Positions 26,564 through 35,631 are shown, counted from the first letter of the stretch. The stretch: DNA of 64,000 nt from Pseudomonadota bacterium (GCA_023411815.1 JAEYOJ010000076.1:98597-162596), one strand, 5' to 3'. Numbers and translations are program-made. The notes: generated from the letters alone by a model not told the origin.

Positions 26564-28216
26564 GTGAACAGCACGGATTACAAACTGCTCCGACTGAAGA
26601 TCATGGGAGCAATCACGGCCTTCTCGCTCGTCCCGCTGGTGGCCTTGGGCTCTTTCATGCATCTGCAGTTCAGCCAAAGCTACAGCGAACGCGTTTCCCA
26701 CTCGCTCCAGCGCTCGGTGGAAAACCGCAAGGCGGCCATCGACATGTTCCTGGAAGAGAACATCCTGCAGTTGCGCAACATGGCCTGGACGCATAACTAT
26801 GCGCAGATGAGCGAGCAGCCCTACCTGCAGCACGTGTTCAGCACCATGCAAAGCGGCAACAAGGCCTTCATCGACCTGGGCGTCATCGACGGGGACGGCC
26901 GCCATGCGGCCTATGTCGGCCCGTACGCCCTGGGCGACGTGAACTACCGGGGGGAGGACTGGTTCCAGAAGACCATGCTCAAGGGCGTGTACGTGAGCGA
27001 CGTGTTCATGGGTTTCCGGCGTTACCCGCACATCATCCTGGCCGTCATGCGCCGGGAGGGCAACAGGTACTGGATTCTGCGCGCGACGCTCGATTCGGAT
27101 GTGCTGAACGCCCTGGTGCGCAACTACCAGACGGGGCAGCGCGGCGACGCCTTCCTGGTCAACAGCGCCCATGTGCTGCAGACAGCCTCCAGCCTGCGGG
27201 GTGCTGCGCTGGGCGAGGTGAAGCTGCCCGTCAGCCCAGGGCGCTTCCCCGGCGCGCGCGTGGAAAGCCATACCGTCGACGGCCGCAAGGTGCTCTTCGG
27301 CATGACCTGGCTGGACAACGTGGACTGGATGCTGGTCATCACCGAGGCGCCGGACGAATCCCTCTCGCCGCTCTTCAGGACGCAGGCCATCGTCTTTTCC
27401 ATGGTCGGCGGAGGCATGCTGCTCATCATGGTCGGGGCGGCGGTGGCCACGCGCTCCATCGTGGAGGCCCTGGCCAGGGCCGAACGCCACAGGGCCGAGC
27501 TGGACGCGCGCATCGTGCAGTCCAACAAGATGGCCGCCCTGGGCAAGATGGCCGCTGGCGTGGCCCACGAGGTGAACAATCCGCTCACACTCATCCGCGA
27601 AAGCGCGGGCTGGATCAAGGACCTGCTCACCGAGGAGGACCACGAGTCCATCAAGAACTTCGAAGAGATCGCCGACGCCGTGGACAAGATCGACCAGAAC
27701 GTGGAGCGGGCCAAGGGCGTGACGCACCGCATGCTCGGCTTCGCCCGGCGCATGGAGCCCATGCAGGAAAACGTGGACCTCAACCAGGTGGTCAGGCAGA
27801 CCATGGCCTTCCTGCAGACGGAAGCACTGCATCGCAACATCGAGCTGCGCACGGAGTTCGCGCCGGACCTTCCGCTCACGTCCACGGACACGGCCCAGCT
27901 GCAGCAGGTCCTGCTCAACCTGTTGGAGAACGCCATCGACGCCGTGGACCATGACGGCGTCGTGACCCTGCGCACCCGCACGGACGAATCCGGCAAGCGG
28001 ATCCTCCTGAGCGTCATCGACACGGGCAAGGGCATCCCCAAGGAAGTGCAGAGCCGCATCTTCGACCCGTTCTTCACCACCAAGGGCGTGGGCGAAGGCA
28101 CGGGGCTTGGGCTGTCCATCAGCTACGGCATCATCGAGCGGCTCGGCGGAGGCATCGCCGTGGAGAGCGAGGAAGGCAAGGGAGCCACGTTCACAATAAC
28201 CCTGCCTGTCTGTTAG
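26564..28216 (+). CDS. Membrane sensor histidine kinase with Cache-type sensor
   Basis: 550 residues from GTG 26564, which has GGAGGAAGCTC upstream; earlier ATGs lie in non-coding-looking sequence. Helix about 12-32 (MGAITAFSLVPLVALGSFMH), periplasmic Cache-like domain about 33-280 (FIDLGVIDGDGRHAAYVGPY, VDWMLVITEAPDESLSPLF), helix about 282-305, no HAMP. The HisKA has His335 (AAGVAHEVNNPLTLI), followed by a HATPase with NLLENAIDAV and GEGTGLGLSISYGI. It is followed 24 bases later by a receiver gene and then another kinase. Confidence 0.93.
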   Translation: MNSTDYKLLRLKIMGAITAFSLVPLVALGSFMHLQFSQSYSERVSHSLQRSVENRKAAIDMFLEENILQLRNMAWTHNYAQMSEQPYLQHVFSTMQSGNKAFIDLGVIDGDGRHAAYVGPYALGDVNYRGEDWFQKTMLKGVYVSDVFMGFRRYPHIILAVMRREGNRYWILRATLDSDVLNALVRNYQTGQRGDAFLVNSAHVLQTASSLRGAALGEVKLPVSPGRFPGARVESHTVDGRKVLFGMTWLDNVDWMLVITEAPDESLSPLFRTQAIVFSMVGGGMLLIMVGAAVATRSIVEALARAERHRAELDARIVQSNKMAALGKMAAGVAHEVNNPLTLIRESAGWIKDLLTEEDHESIKNFEEIADAVDKIDQNVERAKGVTHRMLGFARRMEPMQENVDLNQVVRQTMAFLQTEALHRNIELRTEFAPDLPLTSTDTAQLQQVLLNLLENAIDAVDHDGVVTLRTRTDESGKRILLSVIDTGKGIPKEVQSRIFDPFFTTKGVGEGTGLGLSISYGIIERLGGGIAVESEEGKGATFTITLPVC

Positions 28217-28240
28217 ACTGGTCCGCAGGAGGCGCAGCGC

Positions 28241-28627
28241 ATGGAACGGGTCAAGGTGCTCATTGTCGATGACGAGAACGATTTCCGGCAGCTCTTCGTC
28301 AAGCGCTTCACACTGCGCAATCTCGATGTGGACAGTGTGAGCGGCGGAAGGGAGGCCTTGGCGGCCCTGGCGGGCAAGGAATACGACGTGGTGGTGCTCG
28401 ACGTGCGCATGCCCGGCATGGACGGCATCGAAACGCTCAAGGAGCTCAAGAAACGCCATCCGTCCACGGAGGTCATCATGCTCACGGGCCACGGCTCGGT
28501 GAAGTCGGGCATCGAAGGCATGAGCCATGGAGCCTTCGACTATGTGCTCAAGCCGTTCAAGATCGACGACCTGCTGGAGCGCATCCTCAAGGCACACGAA
28601 CGCCGCGTCCTGTCGCGCGGCGGCTAG
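28241..28627 (+). CDS. Receiver-only response regulator
   Basis: 128 residues, preceded by CAGGAGGCGCAGC. The phosphoacceptor is Asp54 (VVLDVRMPGMDG), the conserved Thr in IMLTGHGSVKSG and Lys in YVLKPFK. No output domain. It is flanked by two histidine-kinase genes in the same direction, so it may take phosphate from one or both. It is similar to, but not a duplicate of, the receiver at 25654-26067. Confidence 0.92.
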   Translation: MERVKVLIVDDENDFRQLFVKRFTLRNLDVDSVSGGREALAALAGKEYDVVVLDVRMPGMDGIETLKELKKRHPSTEVIMLTGHGSVKSGIEGMSHGAFDYVLKPFKIDDLLERILKAHERRVLSRGG

Positions 28628-28650
28628 CGTCCGGAATCGGCGAGACGGCC

Positions 28651-29664
28651 ATGGGCAGCGGCGACAACAAACACCCCTCGTTCCTCCTGCACGGGAACGC
28701 CCTCCCCCTGACGGTCCTGGCCTGTTGCCTGGCAGCGGCCTGGCTGGGACCGGTATTGGCTCTGCCCGTGGCCGCCTTCGCCGCCTTGCTGGTGTTCTTT
28801 TCCTCCCGCAGGCTGCTGCGCGCTTGGCGGCGCATGAGCGCCGACCGCCGGGATATGGGCGAGCAGCTCTTCCAGGTCCAGAAGCTGGCCCTGCTGGGCG
28901 AGCTGGCCGCGGGCGTGGCCCACGAGATCAACAACCCCATGATGATCATCGGCCAGGAGGCCGAGATAGTCGACCTGCTCGTGGAACGTTCGAGCCTGGC
29001 CGGCACGCCCGAGGCGGCCGAGATCCGCGACTGCCTGGAGCAGATCAGGCTTCAGGTCGGCCGCTGCGGGGGCATAACCCACGGCATGCTTCAGGCGGCC
29101 CGCAAGCGCGACACCGTGAACCAGCCCGTGGACGTGAACCGCCTGGTGGAGGACATGGTCGTCCTGGTGGAGCAGGAGACGGCCATGTCGGGCGTGGGCA
29201 TGGTGCGCATGTACAACGAGCGCATCCCGCCCGTGGACACAGACGGGCCCATGCTGCGCCAGGTGTTGCTCAACCTGCTTTCCAACGCCGCCCAGGCCGT
29301 CAAGGGCGGCGGCAAGATATTCGTGACCACCGGCCTGCGCGAGGACAAGGTGGTCATCGAGGTCCGCGACACCGGTCCGGGCATCGCGCCCGAGAACATG
29401 GACAAGCTGTTCAGCCCCTTCTTCACCACCAAGCCGGCGGGCCAGGGCACGGGCCTCGGCCTGTCCATCTCCCTGCGCATCATCACCGAGCTCGGCGGCA
29501 CGCTTACCGCGACCAGCGAACTGGGCGAAGGTGCTGCCTTTACCGTGCTCCTGCCCCTGGAGCGCGAAAGGGCCGAGGGCGGCCTGTCCTCGGGACGGGC
29601 CTGGGCCCGGCACATGCTGCGCGGCACGGAAGGCGAAGCCGGCTCTTCGGCGCCGCACGACTGA
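28651..29664 (+). CDS. Membrane-associated histidine kinase with short input region
   Basis: 337 residues. Two adjacent hydrophobic helices span about 16-50 (LTVLACCLAAAWLGPVLALP) with almost no periplasmic loop, then HisKA with His91 (AAGVAHEINNPMMIIGQEAE) and HATPase (NLLSNAAQAV, GQGTGLGLSISLRI). With no sensor domain, it may sense membrane state or a partner protein. It ends with a 30-residue polar tail. It is the third gene of a kinase-receiver-kinase operon. Confidence 0.9.
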   Translation: MGSGDNKHPSFLLHGNALPLTVLACCLAAAWLGPVLALPVAAFAALLVFFSSRRLLRAWRRMSADRRDMGEQLFQVQKLALLGELAAGVAHEINNPMMIIGQEAEIVDLLVERSSLAGTPEAAEIRDCLEQIRLQVGRCGGITHGMLQAARKRDTVNQPVDVNRLVEDMVVLVEQETAMSGVGMVRMYNERIPPVDTDGPMLRQVLLNLLSNAAQAVKGGGKIFVTTGLREDKVVIEVRDTGPGIAPENMDKLFSPFFTTKPAGQGTGLGLSISLRIITELGGTLTATSELGEGAAFTVLLPLERERAEGGLSSGRAWARHMLRGTEGEAGSSAPHD

Positions 29665-29837
29665 GAGACTCCCCCGCCGGAAAGTTCCTCCAAGCCTTGT
29701 CTTACCCTGCCGTCAGACGTCCAACATGGCCGCTCTGCGGATAATCTGACGCGCTCTTCTCCTGCCCTCCTATATGCGTGCATGGGTATCCGGATATTAT
29801 GAGGTGAACAATGTGCAGTGAAACCAGGAGAAGAGAC

Positions 29838-31223
29838 ATGCACGAGAAGAAGCTGGAGCGACGCGAGTTCCTGCGCACCGCGACCGGGGCGGTCTTGCTC
29901 GCCGGAGTCGGCGGGGCGCTGGGCATGGGCAACGTGGCCTGGGCGGCGCAGCAGGCCGGCAGGGGGGCTTCGGCGGGCCAGGCCAGGCAGGCCGGCACGT
30001 TCAACCCCTTGCAGGATAAGGGCATGCCCATCGAAAAGCAGGTCCGCAACTGGTCCGAACTGAGCGCCTTCGAATACGACAAGCAGGAGGTCGACCCCTA
30101 CACCCGCTGCCGGATCATCACCATGAACGGTGTCGAGGTCGGCGCGGCCATATTCAAGCACCAGATGGCCAGAATGGTGGAAGACTACTCCCTGCTGCAG
30201 GCGCTGGCCATGTCAAGGCGCATCGAGCAGCAGCAACAGAAGGCGGTCAACGGCCTCATCCCGGGCAACGAGACCACGCTGGAGAACACCGTGGGCTACG
30301 AACAGGTCGCCGTGGATTTGACGGCCTGGTGCGCGAGGAACGAACCGGACGAGTACATGCGCGAGGCCTACAATTTCGCGCTGCTGGAGGACTTCGACCA
30401 CCTGTACCGCTATTCGAACCTGCTCGACATGAAGCAGGAGAAACACATGAAGCCGGAGCGGATCGTCGGTAGGCTGACCGAGATCATGCCAGGCCGGCCG
30501 ACCATTTCGGAGCACCGCCATCCATTCGACTCCATCCGCAAGCCAGCGGACATGGCCACGGCCGAACCCATCACGCTCATGAACATCATGAGCCTGGTCG
30601 CGGCCGAACAGCAGACCATGAACTTCTACATGAACGTGCTCAACCGCTCGCAGGACAAAATCCAGCGGGACCTGTACTCCGAGATCGGCATGATCGAAGA
30701 GCAGCACGTCTCCCATTACGAATCGCTCATGCCGCGCAACTGCTCCTGGCTGCAGTGCGCGGTCATGCACGAGCTGCACGAATGCTGGCTGTACAACGCT
30801 TTCATGGAACAGGAGGTCGATCCGAGGGTCAAGAAGATGTGGGAGATCCACCTCGACATGGAGCTCGGCCACCTGCAGAACGCCATCGCCCTGTACAAGA
30901 AGTTCGAGCGCAAGGATCCGGCCGAGTTCATGCCCGAGTCCATGCCCCAGCCCATGACCTTCGAGTCGAACATCGACTACCTGCGCGAGGTGCTCGAGAA
31001 GCAGACCCGCCTCACCGCCGACGGACCCAATTTCGTGCTGGTGGACGACCTGCCCAGGAACCACCGCTTTTTCGCGTATCAGCGCATGATCAACAAGGGC
31101 GGCGCGCCGAGCCAGCAAGTCGTCAAGGCGCACATCGACAAGCAGGGCGAGGACTACCGTTTCGAGACGGCGCAACATCCGCTGGAACGCTTCCGCGACC
31201 GCAAGTCGGTGCCGGAATATTAA
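29838..31223 (+). CDS. Tat-exported ferritin-like (diiron-type) protein
   Basis: 461 residues from the ATG at 29838 (AGGAGAAGAGAC upstream). The N-terminus carries a twin-arginine signal, LERREFLRTATGAVLLAG, so it is folded in the cytoplasm and then exported. The body is helical, with two ExxH motifs in ferritin-like spacing (EEQH in GMIEEQHVSHYESLM and ELGH in LDMELGHLQNAIALYK) and matching upstream Glu helices (LVAAEQQTMNFYMNVL; ELHECWLYNAFMEQE). A periplasmic diiron or dimanganese site for oxygen or peroxide handling is plausible. The family name is not known to me. Confidence 0.75.
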   Translation: MHEKKLERREFLRTATGAVLLAGVGGALGMGNVAWAAQQAGRGASAGQARQAGTFNPLQDKGMPIEKQVRNWSELSAFEYDKQEVDPYTRCRIITMNGVEVGAAIFKHQMARMVEDYSLLQALAMSRRIEQQQQKAVNGLIPGNETTLENTVGYEQVAVDLTAWCARNEPDEYMREAYNFALLEDFDHLYRYSNLLDMKQEKHMKPERIVGRLTEIMPGRPTISEHRHPFDSIRKPADMATAEPITLMNIMSLVAAEQQTMNFYMNVLNRSQDKIQRDLYSEIGMIEEQHVSHYESLMPRNCSWLQCAVMHELHECWLYNAFMEQEVDPRVKKMWEIHLDMELGHLQNAIALYKKFERKDPAEFMPESMPQPMTFESNIDYLREVLEKQTRLTADGPNFVLVDDLPRNHRFFAYQRMINKGGAPSQQVVKAHIDKQGEDYRFETAQHPLERFRDRKSVPEY

Positions 31224-31240
31224 AGCGTATCGCACGGGAA

Positions 31241-31312
31241 CCGGGAAGGGCCTTGACCTTCCCGGACTCATCCTAGGCCCTGCCCGGATAGGCCGCGCCC
31301 CTGGGCCCGCGC
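31241..31312. repeat. Two-hairpin repeat at a convergent junction
   Basis: A 9-bp hairpin CCGGGAAGG/CCTTCCCGG (31241-31265), then CCCTGCCCGGATAGG, CGCGCCCCTGGGCCCGCGC. Ordered words are the same as at 26111. It lies between the plus-strand stop at 31223 and the minus-strand stop at 31338. Confidence 0.72.
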
Positions 31313-31337
31313 ATTTACGTGGCGCTGCGTCGGAGCG

Positions 31338-31817
31338 CTATTCGACCTTCTCGAACCGTTCGCGAACCGCCTTGCAGACCGGACAGTTCTCCGGGGCCTC
31401 GCCGTGGGTCAGGTAGCCGCATATCTGGCAGACGAAGAGGACCTGCGGAGTCCTGTCCGGGTCGGTCAGCAGCTCCGCGTGGCTGTGGCCTGCCTGGAGG
31501 ATTTGTCCGAACAGCGCGGCTTCGGTGGGTTTGCCTTCGGCCTGGGCCTGCTCTTGCCGCAGATGCAAGGCGTCTTCCCGGGCCCTGTGGCTGGCCAGTT
31601 CGCGCAATTCGTCATCCAGGCCGCCGAGCTTGCCCCTGGCCAGGGCTAGGAGTCGCCTGGCCTGGGCCTCGTCGGCCAGAGAAAGGGCTTTGAGCAGCCG
31701 GGCCGCGCCGGGCCGTCCGGCCTTGAGCGCCACCTTGGCCAGCACGGAGGTGCGGGCCGCCTCCAGGGACGTATCCGCAAAGGTCTGGCGCATGTTTTCG
31801 TGTGTGTATTCGGCCAT
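31338..31817 (-). CDS. Rubrerythrin-like protein with broken diiron site and intact rubredoxin-like domain
   Basis: 159 residues from MAEYTHENMR (AAGGAGATGAC upstream). Residues 1-122 form a ferritin-like helical region. Residues 127-159 form a rubredoxin-like Fe(Cys)4 domain with Cys130, Cys133, Cys145 and Cys148 (CQICGYLTHG, NCPVC). In normal rubrerythrins each helix pair carries ExxH. Here the first reads E50-A-Q-A53 (His lost) and the second G110-H-S-H113 (Glu lost), so a normal diiron peroxidase site is unlikely. It may act only as an electron carrier or sensor. AT-rich DNA at 31855-31900 probably holds its promoter. Confidence 0.8.
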   Translation of the reverse strand: MAEYTHENMRQTFADTSLEAARTSVLAKVALKAGRPGAARLLKALSLADEAQARRLLALARGKLGGLDDELRELASHRAREDALHLRQEQAQAEGKPTEAALFGQILQAGHSHAELLTDPDRTPQVLFVCQICGYLTHGEAPENCPVCKAVRERFEKVE

Positions 31818-32049
31818 GTCATCTCCTTGCTGCTTCGGGCTCAAGAACAAGTTGTATTTCATATTCTGTTTATGTAAAATAATATCAACTCATCGAGTAT
31901 AAGGCGATAGCCTGTCTTACTTTTTTGAACATTCGCGGGATGGTCTCGGCACCTTCAGTGTAAACGACGCTCCAAATCTAATCCAGCGCCTGAGCCCACA
32001 CGCGGCGGCAAGACCAGGCGCGACACGTCACATCCTCCGGGAGGTTTTC

Positions 32050-33750
32050 ATGCCCATGGGGCGTTCCGAACGCATCCGGCCCTCCGGCGGCATCGCCGCC
32101 CTGTGCGCCGCATGCGCTGCCTTCGGCTGCTGCTGCATCCTGGCCGTAACCATCGCCGCGGGATCGGCTCTTTCCCTGATCCTGGCGATTCCGGTCCTGC
32201 TTGCCTCCTCCGGCATTAGCGGGCTGGCGGCCCTGTTCGTCCTGCGGGCTCACCTGGACGCACCTCTGTCCAGATTGGTCGATTGGGCCACCGGCGAACG
32301 CACGCACTCCCAGGAAGCCATTATTGTCCATTCCACGCCCTGCGGCCTTTCGGGGCTGTTCACGGCAGTGCAGGATCTGACCGCCCGGCTGGACAAGGCC
32401 GAGGCCCGGGCAGCCGCCGGCGCGGCGGAGCTGGAGGCCCTGCGCCGGCTCCAGGAACAGGCCGGCCGCGAGGCGGAGCGCGGCGCCAGGTGCGAGGCCC
32501 AGAAGCGCCAGAGCATCATCGAATCCTGCCGCGCCCTGGAAGACGTGGCCGGCAAGATCCGCACGTTCGCGGACAGCCTTGACCGCGAGGCAGGCGGCGT
32601 GAGCGCCGGGGCCCGCAGCCAGCAGGAACGCGTGAGGGCCGCGGCCGTGGCCCTGGAGCAGATGAACGCCGCCGTGGGCGACGTGGCGGACACTGCCGCG
32701 GGCACCGCCGACACCGCCGGCAGGACGCGCGAGGCGGCCGGCCGCGGCCGCGCCGTGGCCGAGGATGCCAGCCGCTCCATGGAGTCCGTGAGCGCAGCCA
32801 CCAGCGCATTGGGCCAGGGGCTCGACAGCCTGGGTAAGCGCACGGAGATCATCGGCGAGGTGCTGGAAGTCATCGCCGAAATCGCCGACCAGACCAACCT
32901 GCTGGCTCTCAACGCGGCCATCGAGGCGGCCCGCGCGGGCGACGCCGGCCGGGGCTTCGCCGTGGTGGCGGACGAGGTGCGCAAGCTGGCCGAGAAGACC
33001 ATGGCCGCCACGCGCGACATCGAGTCCTTCCTGGCAGAGATTCGCGACAGCACCCGCGCGAGCGTTTCGCACATGGACGAGGCCAGCCGGGCCGTGGAGC
33101 GCACCCTGCGCCTTTCGCGCGAGTGCGGCCAGGTCCTGGCCGAAATAACCGGCCTGGCCGAGGACACGGCAGGCCAGGTGCGGTCCATCGCCACGGCCGC
33201 GGCCCAGCAGGCGGCCTCGGCGCGCGAGATCGAGGGCACCATGGACTCGGTGCAGGCCATCTCCACGGCCACGGCCGAGGGAATGGCTTCGGCGGCGCAG
33301 TCCGTGCACGAGCTGGGCGGACAGATAGAGGAACTAGCCAAGCTTTCAGGAGTGTTCCGGTTCATGGCCGAGGACAAGGTGCAGCAGGTCGTGGCTGGCC
33401 TGGCAGCCGGTCTGCGGATTTCCGGCCCCCGCGAGGGCATGGAGCGGCTGCTGGAGAAAACCCTGCGCGACAACCCGTTCCTGGAGCTCCTGTACGTCAC
33501 GGACGCCGCGGGCAGGCAACTCACGAGCAACATCGGCCGCAACGGCCTGTCCAACGCGGCCGCCTACGGCAGGGACTGGTCACGCCGGCCATGGTTCAAG
33601 GGCGCGCTGGATAGCGGGAGCCTGTACTTCTCGCCCATCTATGTCTCCGAGGCCACGGGCGAATACTGCCTGACGGTTTCGGCCGTGCTGCCCGACGCCT
33701 TGGGCCGCGTGAGCGGCGTGCTGGGGGCCGACGTGCGCCTGTTCGCCTGA
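32050..33750 (+). CDS. Chemotaxis receptor with C-terminal PDC/Cache-like sensor domain
   Basis: 566 residues, GGGAGGTTTTC upstream. Two transmembrane helices are packed at about 14-70 with a negligible periplasmic loop. The signalling coiled coil spans about 115-430 (AEIADQTNLLALNAAIEAAR tip). A PDC/Cache-like module covers about 437-566 (LLYVTDAAGRQLTSNI, RDWSRRPWFKGALDSGSLYF, EYCLTVSAVL). The sensor is thus after the kinase-control domain and predicted cytoplasmic, the reverse of the usual order. It would sense an internal metabolite. No CheR pentapeptide is seen. Confidence 0.9.
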   Translation: MPMGRSERIRPSGGIAALCAACAAFGCCCILAVTIAAGSALSLILAIPVLLASSGISGLAALFVLRAHLDAPLSRLVDWATGERTHSQEAIIVHSTPCGLSGLFTAVQDLTARLDKAEARAAAGAAELEALRRLQEQAGREAERGARCEAQKRQSIIESCRALEDVAGKIRTFADSLDREAGGVSAGARSQQERVRAAAVALEQMNAAVGDVADTAAGTADTAGRTREAAGRGRAVAEDASRSMESVSAATSALGQGLDSLGKRTEIIGEVLEVIAEIADQTNLLALNAAIEAARAGDAGRGFAVVADEVRKLAEKTMAATRDIESFLAEIRDSTRASVSHMDEASRAVERTLRLSRECGQVLAEITGLAEDTAGQVRSIATAAAQQAASAREIEGTMDSVQAISTATAEGMASAAQSVHELGGQIEELAKLSGVFRFMAEDKVQQVVAGLAAGLRISGPREGMERLLEKTLRDNPFLELLYVTDAAGRQLTSNIGRNGLSNAAAYGRDWSRRPWFKGALDSGSLYFSPIYVSEATGEYCLTVSAVLPDALGRVSGVLGADVRLFA

Positions 33751-33873
33751 GGCTGATCGCCTGAAAGCCGGGGATGACGGCGCCTTCTCCGGCTCCTGGC
33801 CTTTCTTTACGTCCGTCCTGCACCCAAGACCGAGCCGCGTCCGGCTCATGACCGTGCGCGACGGCCGGCCGGA

Positions 33874-33913
33874 AAAAGGGATTCCAAAGGGGCCGCGTCC
33901 CTTTGGCCGCCGG
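33874..33913 (+). repeat. Single-hairpin repeat with CCGCCGGAGGCAT tail (type C)
   Basis: Perfect 8-bp stem CCAAAGGG/CCCTTTGG (33884-33906), followed by CCGCCGGAGGCATCC. The same hairpin-plus-tail is present inverted at 47425-47472 and with other stems at 45735, 49914 and 53468. Confidence 0.7.
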
Positions 33914-33977
33914 AGGCATCCAGCGGCAAAGCCCGTACGGCTTTCTCTGTCCGAAGCAATCTGCTAACCTCCCGGCC

Positions 33978-34706
33978 ATGATGTCTTCTCCCGAGTCCTC
34001 ATCGCCGGCCGCAAGCTTGTGCTTCGACCTGCACCTGCACACCAAGCGCCATTCCGGCTGCTCGAACCTGTCGCCCCGGCGGGCTTGCGAGTTGGCGCTG
34101 GAACGCGGCCTGCACGGACTGGTCGTCACCGAGCACCGCTTCCGCTGGCCCGACGCGGAGCTTGCGCCCCTGCGCAAAGCCTTCCCCGGCCTGCGGCTGC
34201 TCTCGGGCATGGAAGTCACCCTCGTAGAGGGCCATGACGTGGTGCTCCTGGGCGAGGCCTTGCCCGAGCGCGCGCCCAGGCTCATGCACACACGCGACCT
34301 GGAGGACATGCTTGCGCCGGCGCGGGAGCGGGTCTTTGCCTTCGTGGCCCACCCGTTCCGCTATACCGACACCCGCGGCAAGCGTCTGGAGCGCATCCTG
34401 GAGCTTGTGGACGGAATCGAGATGTGCTCGGTGAACATCTTGCGCGCCGGGTTTCACGGGAGTGACGTGTACGTGTCCGACGTGTCCGATCTGTACGAAC
34501 AAGCCCGCAAGGATTTCGGGCTGGTGCCTGTCTGGGCCACGGACGCGCACTCCGAGGCTGCCGTCGGCGCGCTGGCCACGCAGGTGCCCGGCCCCGTGGA
34601 GTCCATGGCCGACCTGGTGGCGGCGCTCAGGCGAGGCATGACGCAGGAATACCAGAACCAAGAGCTGCTGCGGCGAATTCTGTTCCGAGGGTTTGATCTT
34701 GCTTAA
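33978..34706 (+). CDS. PHP-domain metal-dependent phosphoesterase
   Basis: 242 residues from MMSSPESSSP. PHP motifs in order: DLHLHTKRHSGCS (motif I), the Glu/His in GMEVTLVEGHDVVLLGE, VAHPFRYT, and WATDAHSEAAVG (motif IV). The metal ligands look complete. It is likely a nucleotide or phosphosugar phosphoesterase, free-standing rather than part of a polymerase. No strong ribosome site was found; the repeat just upstream ends 65 bases before the ATG. Confidence 0.85.
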   Translation: MMSSPESSSPAASLCFDLHLHTKRHSGCSNLSPRRACELALERGLHGLVVTEHRFRWPDAELAPLRKAFPGLRLLSGMEVTLVEGHDVVLLGEALPERAPRLMHTRDLEDMLAPARERVFAFVAHPFRYTDTRGKRLERILELVDGIEMCSVNILRAGFHGSDVYVSDVSDLYEQARKDFGLVPVWATDAHSEAAVGALATQVPGPVESMADLVAALRRGMTQEYQNQELLRRILFRGFDLA

Positions 34707-34727
34707 GCTATTTGCGCAAGCGCTGGG

Positions 34728-34802
34728 AGGGACGTTGCCATTTCCAGACCCATCCCGCCAGGGCCTTATCCGAAACAAGGGGTGCCCCTGGCCCCGCGCA
34801 AT
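34728..34802 (+). repeat. Two-hairpin repeat between the PHP and GNAT genes
   Basis: GGGAGGGACG...CC arm, AGACCCATCCCGCCAGGGCC, then GGGGTGCCCCTGGCCCCGCGCA. It has the same word order as at 26111 and 31241, with the second hairpin built from CCAGGGGCACCCC-type arms. It begins 22 bases past the PHP stop. Confidence 0.65.
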
Positions 34803-34865
34803 GCCGTTGCCGGATGCTTTAGCATCTTGCCTGTCCCAATTGTTCCCCACGCAAGGAGGCGCGTT

Positions 34866-35432
34866 TTGTCCGACATCCTGGATCATGCCATTTCCGGAAT
34901 CGACGCGGGCCGGGACAAGTCGGCCGTGACCGTGCGCACCGCGCGCCTAGACGATGCGGCCGGGTTGCTGAAACTCATGCGGGCCCTGGATGTCGAGACG
35001 CCGTTCATGATCTACGGCAAGGGCGAGCGCGGCCTGTCCGTGGAGGATGTCCGCAACCTGCTCATGGAGGCCGGGCTCGTGCGCGGCCTGTCCATGTTCG
35101 TGGCCCAGGCCGGTCCGGAGCTGGCGGGCTATGCCCTGGCCGTGGGCGGAGGGCTGGCCAGGACCAGGCACTGCGTGCGCATATCGGCCCTGGGGGTACG
35201 CCGCCGCTGGTGGCGGCGGGGCCTGGGTCGGGCCATGTTGGCGAGTGTGGAGCAGTGGGCCAGGGGCATGGGCGCACGGCGGCTGGAACTGGAAACCATG
35301 GCCGCCAACGACGCCGCGCAAAATCTCTACGAAAGCATGGGCTTCGATCTGGAGGGCCGGCGGCGGCGGGCCTTCCTGGTGGCCGGGACCTGGATGGACG
35401 CCCTGCTCATGGGCAAACTGTTGGAGGACTGA
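34866..35432 (+). CDS. GNAT-family N-acetyltransferase
   Basis: 188 residues if it starts at TTG 34866. An AAGGAGG site 6 bases upstream and no closer ATG make this rare start the best choice. It has a GNAT core with the acetyl-CoA loop RRRWWRRGLGRAMLASVEQW and a family-typical ETMAANDAAQNLYESMGFDL. It is rich in Arg around the loop. The substrate is unknown. Its last 26 bases overlap the end of the convergent small gene at 35407. Confidence 0.82.
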   Translation: MSDILDHAISGIDAGRDKSAVTVRTARLDDAAGLLKLMRALDVETPFMIYGKGERGLSVEDVRNLLMEAGLVRGLSMFVAQAGPELAGYALAVGGGLARTRHCVRISALGVRRRWWRRGLGRAMLASVEQWARGMGARRLELETMAANDAAQNLYESMGFDLEGRRRRAFLVAGTWMDALLMGKLLED

Positions 35433-35631
35433 CCGGCGGGCCGTCCTCGCGGCGCAGCAGCCGCCAGATCGCCAGGAGCGGCGCTGCCGCCCGCGCGACG
35501 GAGCCCAGCACGGACAGGCGCCTGCGCCAGGTCAGCAGCTCCAGGTCGGCCATGGAGCGCAGGACCTGCGCCTCGGCGGCCAGGGCCTGCTTCTGGAGGG
35601 CTATGCGCCGGAGTCGCGATCCGAAAACCAT
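35407..35631 (-). CDS. Small basic helical protein, YqjK-like
   Basis: 74 residues starting MVFGSRLRRIALQKQALAAE, with AAGGATCGCC before the ATG at 35631. A basic amphipathic helix is followed by a short hydrophobic segment (SVLGSVARAAAPLLAIWRLL). It is the third gene after the YqjD-like and YqjE-like genes, the position occupied by yqjK in enterobacteria. Its start lies inside the yqjE-like gene (31-base overlap), so it is probably coupled. Identity rests on order and size more than on sequence. Confidence 0.6.
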   Translation of the reverse strand: MVFGSRLRRIALQKQALAAEAQVLRSMADLELLTWRRRLSVLGSVARAAAPLLAIWRLLRREDGPPVSPPTVCP

